This document shows positions 1-5,124 of a stretch of DNA of 5,573 nt, piece after piece. This DNA is from Acidimicrobiales bacterium. GTDB taxonomy: Bacteria > Actinomycetota > Acidimicrobiia > Acidimicrobiales > SZUA-35. Position numbers and translations under genes: made by a program. The notes under the pieces are model-generated. The model searched no databases. It worked only from the letters and a program-made list of their open reading frames with translations, and was not told the DNA's origin. How positions within the stretch are numbered: position 1 is the stretch's first letter; the number at the start of each line of letters is the position of its first letter. The DNA lies in assembly GCA_024641625.1 (NCBI GenBank), contig JAHECQ010000269.1, positions 1 to 5,573 of the forward strand, given 5' to 3'.

Positions 1-147
1 GAGATCGGGTTCGGCTACGACCCGGTCTTCCAGCCCGACGAGGGAGGCGGCGGCACCTTCGCCGAGATGGGTGTCGAGGCAAAGAACCTCATCTCGCATC
101 GCGGGCGCGCGTTCAGGGCGCTGCTGACCGAGCTGGCGCAACGGTGA
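1..147 (+). CDS. rdgB: RdgB/HAM1-family non-canonical purine NTP pyrophosphatase, C-terminal part
   Basis: The reading frame is open from base 1 and ends at TGA 145-147, giving the last 48 residues of a protein whose start lies outside the window. The peptide carries the family's C-terminal signature: GFGYDPVF at residues 3-10 of the fragment, then TFAEM, then KNLISHRGRAF. The YDP and SHR blocks help form the nucleotide pocket in known RdgB/ITPase structures. The family hydrolyses dITP, dITP-like and XTP nucleotides to the monophosphate and pyrophosphate, which keeps deaminated purines out of DNA and RNA. A short glycine-rich stretch (DEGGGGTF) sits where homologues have a short loop. The last 35 bases overlap the 3' end of the convergent EEP-family gene. 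Family identity is secure from the motif order. Upstream genes, often rph in actinobacteria, cannot be seen. Confidence 0.93.
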   Translation, partial: EIGFGYDPVFQPDEGGGGTFAEMGVEAKNLISHRGRAFRALLTELAQR

Positions 148-1084
148 CGACCAGTCCCCGGTGATCGCTGCCGGGGATGTCGATGTCGACGACGTCGGTC
201 GACACGAGCCCGCCGGTGGTGAGCGCATGGTCGATCCGGACGAACGGCGGCACACGGTGCCCGATCGGCCACGATGTCGAGAACCCGGCGCCGTGCGCCG
301 TATGCGCATCGACGAAACCGGTATCGAGCACCCGGCGAAAATCGGGATGCCAGTACGTTGCGTTCAGGTCGCCGATCAGCAACGTCGGCGCATCGGTCTC
401 TCGTCCGACTTCGGCGGCAATCGCGAGATCGTCTCGCCAGGCCGCGAAGTCGAGGATCGGGGTCGGCATGTGCATTGCGACCACTCGGATGGCGCCGTCT
501 GGTCCATCCACCACGACATCGAGGCTGTTGTGGAATGTGTCGAGGGTCTCGGCCACCTGCATTGGTACACGGCTCCAGACGGCGACCCCAGCGCCACCGA
601 GTCCCTGACGATCGATGCGGTAGCGGTAGCTGTCGGCGAGCGGGCCGGCCTGTAACACCGCCCGGTGCTCTGGGGTGTACTCGCTGAAGACGATCAGGTC
701 GGTGTCGAGGCCGACGAGCTCTTCGGCAACGGCTGCGATCTCGCTGTTCGCGTACCAGAGGTTGAGCGATGCAACTCTGAGCCCGGTGGCGCCGTCGGCC
801 GCAGAAGGTTGTGAACTGCCGATTGCCAGCGGGATGCCGAGCACGGCGATTCCGAAACCGACCGCGGTCGCTGCGGTCACGAGCACGAGGCGCCCACGCC
901 AGAGGGCCAGCAGCACCACGAGCGCGATCGGCGCCGCGAGGTACGGGGTGAGCGACTGCGCGATCGCCACGGTTGTCGTCCCCGCCCAGCCGATCGCCTG
1001 GGTGGTGATCAGAAGGCCAATCGAGGCGACCGTGAGCCAACACACGAGGTCACCGATGTCGACTCGGGGCTGGCCTGGGCGCAC
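113..1084 (-). CDS. Membrane-anchored endonuclease/exonuclease/phosphatase (EEP) family protein
   Basis: A 323-residue protein. Three hydrophobic segments lie at about residues 13-33, 38-61 and 66-88. The positive WRGR loop (62-65) between segments 2 and 3 suggests that the catalytic domain after residue 100 faces outside the membrane. That domain shows the EEP motif series in order: LRVASLNLWY (N108), LIVFSEYTPEH (metal-ligand E135), GGAGVAVWSR, VVAMHMPTP (H205), LLIGDLNATYWHPDF (D239, N241), RIDHAL (D285) and GSDHRG (D307, H308). All expected catalytic positions are present, so it should be an active metal-dependent phosphoesterase. The substrate (nucleic acid, phospholipid or sugar phosphate) cannot be told from sequence. 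The start is GTG at 1084. An in-frame stop lies upstream at 1121-1123 with no ATG between, there is no Shine-Dalgarno sequence, and TACCCT lies 6 nt before the GTG, which fits a leaderless mRNA. The 3' end overlaps rdgB by 35 bp tail to tail. Confidence 0.9.
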   Translation of the reverse strand: MRPGQPRVDIGDLVCWLTVASIGLLITTQAIGWAGTTTVAIAQSLTPYLAAPIALVVLLALWRGRLVLVTAATAVGFGIAVLGIPLAIGSSQPSAADGATGLRVASLNLWYANSEIAAVAEELVGLDTDLIVFSEYTPEHRAVLQAGPLADSYRYRIDRQGLGGAGVAVWSRVPMQVAETLDTFHNSLDVVVDGPDGAIRVVAMHMPTPILDFAAWRDDLAIAAEVGRETDAPTLLIGDLNATYWHPDFRRVLDTGFVDAHTAHGAGFSTSWPIGHRVPPFVRIDHALTTGGLVSTDVVDIDIPGSDHRGLVVTVAPARSAAP

Positions 1085-1096
1085 CGCCGCAGGGTA
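1085..1096 (-). promoter_or_regulatory. Putative leaderless promoter -10 element of the EEP gene
   Basis: Read on the minus strand, TACCCT (1091-1096) matches the actinobacterial -10 pattern TANNNT. It is followed by 6 nt (GCGGCG) and then the GTG start codon, so transcription would begin at or next to the start codon. I see no convincing -35 box at 16-19 nt. The same layout occurs at other genes in the window, which raises the plausibility of this weak match. Confidence 0.4.
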
Positions 1097-1159
1097 CGAG
1101 CTGTTGCGAAGCGCGCATCGTCAGGTTCGACGACACGACCCAGAACCCACTGGGCCCGG

Positions 1160-1165
1160 TAACTT
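1160..1165 (+). promoter_or_regulatory. Putative -10 element for the tRNA gene
   Basis: TAACTT matches TANNNT and ends 10 nt before the first base of the mature tRNA, so a primary transcript would carry only a few leader bases. The -35 position is poor (GACCCA at 1137-1142 with a 17-nt spacer). The call rests on position and the -10 match alone. Confidence 0.35.
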
Positions 1166-1175
1166 CGAGCCGTTG

Positions 1176-1249
1176 GCCGACGTAGCCCAATTGGCAGAGG
1201 CACGGCGTTTAGGTCGCCGTCAGTGAGAGTTCGAGTCTCTCCGTCGGCA
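1176..1249 (+). tRNA. tRNA-Leu(UAG)-like tRNA with a short variable loop
   Basis: A full cloverleaf can be drawn by hand. The acceptor stem is GCCGACG (1176-1182) with CGTCGGC (1242-1248), 7 perfect pairs. The D-arm is GCC/GGC (1185-1187/1199-1201) with an 11-nt loop containing AATTGG. The anticodon stem is CGGCG/CGCCG (1203-1207/1215-1219) with loop TTTAGGT. The T-arm is GAGAG/CTCTC with loop TTCGAGT (1230-1236). The anticodon bases 1210-1212 are UAG, read as leucine CUA (and CUN by wobble), followed by G37. The discriminator base is A1249, as in leucine tRNAs. CCA is not encoded (the genome reads ACG), so it would be added enzymatically. The D-arm resembles that of class II tRNA-Leu, yet the variable region is only TCAGT (1220-1224) instead of a long arm. 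Existence of a tRNA gene is near certain from the stems. The charging identity is less sure because of the missing arm. Confidence 0.88.
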
Positions 1250-1339
1250 CGAACACCCACCGACCCCTTGTGAAATCCTGAGTCATTTTCGAGGTGAGCG
1301 CGAGGCGCGCCCCTGGCCTCGAGTGCTCGCGGACCGCCG
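1250..1339. other. Gap between tRNA and HerA-like gene, weak hairpin only
   Basis: These 90 bp separate the 3' ends of two converging units. The only structure I see is CGAGGC (1301-1306) pairing with GCCTCG (1316-1321), a 6-bp stem with a 9-nt loop and no T-run on either side. It might serve as a weak bidirectional terminator, but it is not convincing. Confidence 0.25.
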
Positions 1340-3760
1340 TCAGGCGATCGGAACCCAGGCCAGCACCAGTTGGGTCACCTGTACGTCGGTACGTTCCAGG
1401 CCGATCGACATCGGGCTGATTGCGGTCGCGGCGAGGCTCCAGCGGCTGGTGATGCTTGCCACATCCTCCTCGACCTCGGCTTCGAGTTCGTCGTACTGGT
1501 CGGCCAGGCGCTGCACCTTGTTCTCCGCGGCGTCGACCCGACGATCGGAAGCGCTGGTGCTGCCTCGACGGCGGGCGGCGGTGCCGGCGTCGCCGAGCAG
1601 GTCGCCCATCATCTTCGTCTTGGACTTGCTGCCGCCGAGGAGACCACCGAGCATCGAGCCCGCTGTCGAGAAGAACTCGGAGGTCTTCTTGCCCTTGGCT
1701 TCCTCGGCGGCGACATTGGCGCGGTCCTCTGCGGCGTCTATCTGGTCGCGGAGCTTGGTGGCCTTGGCTTCGTACTTGTCTCGAAGTTTGGCGATCTCGG
1801 CATCGGCGTGGTCGTCGGCGGCCTGCTCGCAACGGCGGGCGAAGTCGTCCTCGGTTTCGCCGGGGCGACCGAAGAGCTTGAGTTCGGCGTTCGTCGGAAT
1901 CTCCAAGGACAGACTGCGGGTGAGATGGTCGCGAAGGTCGCGCTCGGTCTCGTTGAAGAAGGTCTTGGTGGCGATACGGGCATCAGAGAATCGGTAGATG
2001 GCATCGGTCGGTGCGTCGGCTCGCAGATCACGATCGTCGTAGTCGACGCGGACCAACGCAGCGACGTCGGCCGGATCTGTCAACGGAAACAACACCGCCT
2101 CGAACTCTTCGTCGTGGACGAGATCGGCTTTGGTCTCGTCGTAGCGGATCGCCACTCGTGCCAGGATCGCTGCCTCGAGCACGGTGCCACGCGAGTCGCC
2201 TCCCACATCGCCCAACCAAGGCGCAGCGGTGTCGACGTATCTGACAGCGATCCCATCGGCGATATCGGGTGCAACGACGCTCTGGTCGCTCGGGAGTGCG
2301 TCCAGTGGAGCATCGGCGTGCGCCTCGACCTCCGCGCGAGCCGCCCCATTCGAGGTTCGTGCCGGAGGCGGGTCGGCAACCGGTGTGACCAGGGCGATCT
2401 GGTCGCGCGTCATCGGTCCGCGCAGGTACGACATCGCCCAACGGGTCGTGAAGACCTCGGGCTGGTCCTTCCCAGCGCGGCGGAGCACGAACTCGCGCTT
2501 GGCGAGCCCCGAGATGGTGGCGTCGATCGCGGCGATGTCGACCGAGCCAGCAGCGCTGGACATGCCGTCGAGGAGGCGGGCCTTGTCGCGGTCGGTCTGG
2601 AGGCGGCCGATCATCCAGGTGCCGGCGTTCGACATCGCCTTGTAGTCGAGGTCGACCGGGTTCTGTGTCGACAGCACGACGCCGACGCCGAACGCTCGTG
2701 CCTGCTTCATCAGCGTCATGATCGGCTTCTTCGTCGGCGGCATCGCCGACGGAGGGAGGTACCCCGCCACCTCGTCCATGTACAGCATGGCCCGCAGGTC
2801 GGTGGTGCCGCTCTGGCGACGCATCCAGGTGACGAGCTTGGCCAGGATCAGCGACGTGACGAACTGACGTTCCTCGTCGGACAGGTGCGCCGTGGTCACG
2901 ATGGCGCACCGCCCGCCGCCACCGGGTCGAGTCAGCATCGAGTCGATGTCGAGCGGGGCACCTTTCGACCACGCGGCAAATGAGGGCGAGGCGAGCAGTC
3001 CATTCAGCTTCATCGCCAGTGCCATGCGGTCGTCAGCAGGAAAGAACTGGTCGATGTCGAACACTCCGAGCTTGCGGATCGGAGGCGACGGGATCGATCC
3101 GACCAGGGTCATCAAGTCGAGTGGGTGGCCCTCGGTCCAGGAGTGGTGGATCAGGTTCGACAGCAAGATGTGCTCGCGGCTCGACAAGGGGTCGGCCGCC
3201 ACGCCCACCAGACCGAGCAGTCCGGTGACGTAACCCTCGATCTCGTCGGCCACCGCTTCGGCGTCACTCATGTCGGCCGGGACCTGGAGCGAGCCGACGA
3301 TGTTGAGCGCCGTTCCGGACTCGGAGCCCGGGGTGTAGATGGTGAAGTCGGTTCGTTCCCGAAGCGCACCGATGTCGTTGCCGGCAATGCCCCACGAGGC
3401 GAGTCCGTCGCGCCAGAGTGTGGCTTGGCTCGCAGCAAACTCGTCGGGGGCCTGGCCGGCGTTCTTCGCCTGGGCCTCGTCGATCCATGGCCGGAAGTCG
3501 GATGACGCGAGATCGGGAAACGTCAGACACAGATTCGTGAGATCGCCCTTCGGATCGATCGCCAACACCGGCAGGCCGGCACGAAGTGCTTCTTCGATCA
3601 GCACGACGCCGAGGCCGGTCTTGCCCGAGCCGGTCATCCCCACGATCACCCCATGGGTCGTCAACGACTCGGTAGTGACGCAGAGGTTGCCGTCCGCTCC
3701 GGAATCGATTCGTTCGTGCGAGGTGGGGTCGACGGTGCCGCCGAGGAACAGGTCTGCCAC
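1340..3760 (-). CDS. HerA/FtsK-superfamily ATPase (helicase HerA-like) with coiled-coil tail
   Basis: A protein of 806 residues from the preferred GTG at 3760. The core starts with DLFLGGTVDP and a Walker A motif GMTGSGKT (residues 41-48, K47). It continues with LAIDPKGDLTNL (about 67-78), a Walker B AMLYMDEVAGYLPP (D329, E330) and VVLSTQNPVDLDYKAMSNAGTW (about 361-382), an order typical of the DUF87/DUF853 HerA-like NTPases. Residues about 651-691 and 737-771 are charged, heptad-like coiled coils flanking a glycine-rich segment with GSMLGGLLGGS. The tail ends in a small hydrophobic domain. ATPase activity is well supported. The cellular role of these large single-gene HerA-like proteins is not established, and no NurA nuclease partner lies next to it here. 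The frame also offers GTG at 3793 (11 residues longer). I prefer 3760 because homology begins there and TAGGTT sits 7 nt upstream. It is divergent from the DUF2461 gene. Confidence 0.87.
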   Translation of the reverse strand: MADLFLGGTVDPTSHERIDSGADGNLCVTTESLTTHGVIVGMTGSGKTGLGVVLIEEALRAGLPVLAIDPKGDLTNLCLTFPDLASSDFRPWIDEAQAKNAGQAPDEFAASQATLWRDGLASWGIAGNDIGALRERTDFTIYTPGSESGTALNIVGSLQVPADMSDAEAVADEIEGYVTGLLGLVGVAADPLSSREHILLSNLIHHSWTEGHPLDLMTLVGSIPSPPIRKLGVFDIDQFFPADDRMALAMKLNGLLASPSFAAWSKGAPLDIDSMLTRPGGGGRCAIVTTAHLSDEERQFVTSLILAKLVTWMRRQSGTTDLRAMLYMDEVAGYLPPSAMPPTKKPIMTLMKQARAFGVGVVLSTQNPVDLDYKAMSNAGTWMIGRLQTDRDKARLLDGMSSAAGSVDIAAIDATISGLAKREFVLRRAGKDQPEVFTTRWAMSYLRGPMTRDQIALVTPVADPPPARTSNGAARAEVEAHADAPLDALPSDQSVVAPDIADGIAVRYVDTAAPWLGDVGGDSRGTVLEAAILARVAIRYDETKADLVHDEEFEAVLFPLTDPADVAALVRVDYDDRDLRADAPTDAIYRFSDARIATKTFFNETERDLRDHLTRSLSLEIPTNAELKLFGRPGETEDDFARRCEQAADDHADAEIAKLRDKYEAKATKLRDQIDAAEDRANVAAEEAKGKKTSEFFSTAGSMLGGLLGGSKSKTKMMGDLLGDAGTAARRRGSTSASDRRVDAAENKVQRLADQYDELEAEVEEDVASITSRWSLAATAISPMSIGLERTDVQVTQLVLAWVPIA

Positions 3761-3773
3761 CCCCGCGAACCTA
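3761..3773 (-). promoter_or_regulatory. Putative leaderless promoter -10 element of the HerA-like gene
   Basis: On the minus strand TAGGTT (3768-3773) matches TANNNT and is followed by 7 nt (CGCGGGG) and then GTG at 3760. No separate Shine-Dalgarno with proper spacing precedes this GTG. The element lies inside the frame if translation began at the alternative GTG 3793, so it also argues for the shorter start. A TTGACT hexamer (3804-3809) is too far away (30 nt) to be its -35. Confidence 0.4.
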
Positions 3774-3849
3774 GGTGACGATCCCCTTGCCACACCGATC
3801 CGAAGTCAACGCCTCACCCGTCTCGTGACCCCGACGGGGGAGATCGGAG

Positions 3850-3863
3850 TACGGTCGGCGTTC
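3850..3863 (+). promoter_or_regulatory. Putative leaderless promoter -10 element of the DUF2461 gene
   Basis: TACGGT (3850-3855) matches TANNNT and ends 8 nt before the ATG at 3864. The bases between the hexamer and the ATG (CGGCGTTC) hold no Shine-Dalgarno. A weak -35 candidate GTGACC (3825-3830) has a 19-nt spacer. It faces away from the HerA-like gene's promoter about 80 bp to the left. Confidence 0.4.
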
Positions 3864-4526
3864 ATGGGATTCACGGGCTTTCCGTCGGAGGGGATCGAGT
3901 TCTACGAGCAGCTCGGTGCCGACAATTCGCGTTCGTTCTGGCAGCAGAACAAGGGCCGTTTCGATGAGTTCGTGAAGCAGCCGATGGTCGAGCTGACCGA
4001 GGCATTGGACGAATTCGGGCCGTTCCACATGTTCCGCCCGTACAACGACGTGCGGTTCTCGAAGAACAAGCCGCCGTACAAAACGGCGCAGGGCGCCTAC
4101 GGCGAATCCGAGGGCGGAACCGGGCACTACGTCCAGTTCTCGGCTGAGGGACTCATGGTCGGTGCCGGCTACTACGCGATGGCCAAAGACCAGCTCGTAC
4201 GGTTTCGCGAGGCGATCGACGGTGAGGCCACCGGCACGGAACTCGCCGACCTCGTCGCCGACGCCGAGAAGCGCAAGTACTCGATCGGCGCGATCGGCGC
4301 GCTGAAGACCGCTCCCCGCGGGTATCCGAAGGACCACCCCCGCATCGAGCTGCTCCGGCGCAAAGGCCTGATCGCCACCCGCGAGTTCGGCGCCCCGAAG
4401 TGGATCCACACCGCCGGCGCCGCGAAGCGCATTCGCGACACCTGGACCGGTGTCACCGAGCTCTGCGCCTGGCTCGACGCGCACGTCGGCCCGAGCACGC
4501 TTCCGCCCGACGACCGTCCGTTCTGA
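3864..4526 (+). CDS. DUF2461 family protein (TIGR02453-like)
   Basis: A 220-residue soluble protein, close to the usual length of the DUF2461 family. It begins MGFTGFPSEGIEFYEQL, followed by the charged FWQQNKGRFDEFV helix. The family's most conserved block, FRPYNDVRFSKNKPPYKT, lies at residues 57-73 and is followed by GHYVQFSAEGLMVGAGYY (about 87-104). The C-terminal motif LKTAPRGYPKDHPRIELLRRKGL is at about 147-169. No enzymatic activity is established for the family, so I give no function. The reading frame is open far upstream (to about 3339), but that part runs antisense to the HerA-like gene. The ATG at 3864 fits the homologous N-terminus and has a -10-like TACGGT 8 nt before it. There is no signal peptide or membrane segment. 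It appears to be a single-gene transcription unit. Confidence 0.9.
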   Translation: MGFTGFPSEGIEFYEQLGADNSRSFWQQNKGRFDEFVKQPMVELTEALDEFGPFHMFRPYNDVRFSKNKPPYKTAQGAYGESEGGTGHYVQFSAEGLMVGAGYYAMAKDQLVRFREAIDGEATGTELADLVADAEKRKYSIGAIGALKTAPRGYPKDHPRIELLRRKGLIATREFGAPKWIHTAGAAKRIRDTWTGVTELCAWLDAHVGPSTLPPDDRPF

Positions 4527-4562
4527 CCTCTCACCACTGGGGGTTCATTGCGCCTGGGTCTC

Positions 4563-4593
4563 ATCACGCCTGGGGTCAGACCCCTGGCGTGAT
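4563..4593. repeat. 31-bp hyphenated palindrome with GGGGTCaGACCCC core
   Basis: The outer arms ATCACGCC (4563-4570) and GGCGTGAT (4586-4593) pair perfectly. A T/T mismatch follows (4571/4585), then GGGGTC (4572-4577) and GACCCC (4579-4584) around a central A. As RNA it would fold into a stem of 8 bp, a mismatch, and 4-5 bp with a small loop. It lies 36 bp after the DUF2461 stop and has no T-run after it. It could be the DUF2461 terminator, a dyad operator for the downstream secreted-protein gene, or a dispersed REP-like repeat. An imperfect extra copy of the left arm (GCGCCTGGGTCTCAT) lies just before it at about 4550-4564. The palindrome itself is certain, its role is not. Confidence 0.75.
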
Positions 4594-4609
4594 CGAATTC
4601 TTGGGATTC

Positions 4610-4654
4610 GTGTCATCCGGCTCGGTGACTGCTCCGTAGAGATGGTGTCATCCG
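4610..4654 (+). repeat. Pair of 10-bp direct repeats GTGTCATCCG upstream of the secreted-protein gene
   Basis: GTGTCATCCG occurs at 4610-4619 and again at 4645-4654, with starts 35 bp apart, in the gap before the secreted-protein gene. The second copy ends 10 nt before the GAGGAG ribosome binding site. They could be two sites for one regulator or remnants of a local duplication. The repeat is exact. Function is conjecture. Confidence 0.5.
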
Positions 4655-4664
4655 CCAATTCATT

Positions 4665-4670
4665 GAGGAG
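4665..4670 (+). promoter_or_regulatory. Strong Shine-Dalgarno site GAGGAG deciding the start of the secreted protein
   Basis: GAGGAG lies 7 nt before the ATG at 4678, an ideal spacing. It fixes the start even though the frame is open further upstream to about 4450. It is the only clear ribosome binding site among the four gene starts visible in the window, which implies a transcript with a real 5' leader and probably high translation. Confidence 0.8.
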
Positions 4671-4677
4671 TAAAACC

Positions 4678-5010
4678 ATGCGTAAGAAGATTGCCATCGC
4701 ACTCACCGCCGGCGTTGCCGCCGCCACCGTCGGCTTCGGAGCAACCGGAACCGTCGACGCCGCCCCGAAGGGCAACGGCGCCTGTGTCCAGCAGGGCATC
4801 GGAACGCTCAAGAGCCTTGGCCTGCTGCAGGCCGCCGCGCAGAAGAAGGTCAACTATGCGCTCATCGATTCGAACGGGCCCGGCATCCCGGCGCTTGGTC
4901 TGCCCAATGGCCTGATCAACGCCGACCTGGGAGACGAGGCATTCCTCTCCCTCGGCAAAGTTGTGAGCCTCCACACATCCAGCCCCGAGCTCTTCGACTG
5001 GTGTCTCTGA
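4678..5010 (+). CDS. Small secreted two-cysteine protein of unknown function
   Basis: A 110-residue protein that I do not recognise. The N-terminus is a classical Sec signal peptide: RKK at 2-4, a hydrophobic alanine/valine stretch (about 5-22), then TVDA|AP, with signal peptidase I cleavage most likely after A28. The mature part is about 82 residues and rich in G, L, A and N. It has exactly two cysteines, C36 near the new N-terminus and C109 as the second-last residue, which could form one disulfide closing the chain. A PNGLINADLG stretch lies in the middle. There is no lipobox, anchor or sorting motif, so release to the exterior is expected. The start is fixed by GAGGAG 7 nt upstream. A GC-rich hairpin follows the stop, so it is probably transcribed alone. 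It could be a cell-surface or secreted structural factor, but no function can be assigned. Confidence 0.85.
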   Translation: MRKKIAIALTAGVAAATVGFGATGTVDAAPKGNGACVQQGIGTLKSLGLLQAAAQKKVNYALIDSNGPGIPALGLPNGLINADLGDEAFLSLGKVVSLHTSSPELFDWCL

Positions 5011-5031
5011 TTCCTTCTTGATCCTTCCGCC

Positions 5032-5069
5032 ACACCGCCCGCCCGTCCTCCCCCTGGGGCGGGCGGTGT
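5032..5069 (+). terminator. GC-rich hairpin after the secreted-protein gene, probable terminator
   Basis: ACACCGCCCGCCC (5032-5044) pairs perfectly with GGGCGGGCGGTGT (5057-5069), a 13-bp stem with a 12-nt loop, starting 22 nt after the TGA. No U-tract follows (CGCGTCAGGGG), so it is not a canonical intrinsic terminator. High-GC actinobacteria often have such tail-less stems at gene ends. It also isolates the downstream PLP-enzyme gene from read-through. Confidence 0.65.
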
Positions 5070-5108
5070 CGCGTCAGGGGACGTGGTGCGAGCACATTCC
5101 CGCACCCT

Positions 5109-5123
5109 TTGACAGAATGTCAA
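5109..5123. promoter_or_regulatory. Perfect 15-bp palindrome TTGACA-GAA-TGTCAA at the start of the PLP-enzyme gene
   Basis: TTGACA (5109-5114) and TGTCAA (5118-5123) are exact inverted repeats around GAA, ending one base before the GTG start at 5125. It looks like an operator for a dimeric regulator overlapping the promoter. CAGAAT (5113-5118), a near match to TANNNT, lies 6 nt before the GTG and could be the -10 of a leaderless transcript. A protein bound here would then block transcription. No regulator is encoded nearby. Confidence 0.5.
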
Positions 5124-5124
5124 G

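Noticed and set aside
15..1043. A 342-codon minus-strand frame overlapping the EEP gene
   Set aside because: The composition is dominated by R, P, G and A with no motifs, while the EEP frame in the same place has all catalytic motifs.
1370..2983. A 537-codon open frame on the + strand
   Set aside because: It lies antisense to the HerA-like gene, whose frame has full motif support. Its translation is low-complexity V/G/R-rich with no motifs, as expected of a high-GC shadow frame.
3761..3793. GTG 3793 as the start of the HerA-like gene
   Set aside because: It is possible, but the extra 11 residues precede the conserved DLFLGG start, and the -10-like TAGGTT would fall inside the coding region. 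Kept only as an alternative.
3339..3863. In-frame upstream extension of the DUF2461 gene (175 extra codons)
   Set aside because: It is antisense to the HerA-like gene's N-terminus, and the DUF2461 homology begins exactly at ATG 3864, which has its own -10-like element.
4450..4677. Upstream extension of the secreted protein to an ATG-like start near 4450
   Set aside because: The extension overlaps the DUF2461 coding end, would bury the signal peptide, and ignores the strong GAGGAG site 7 nt before ATG 4678.
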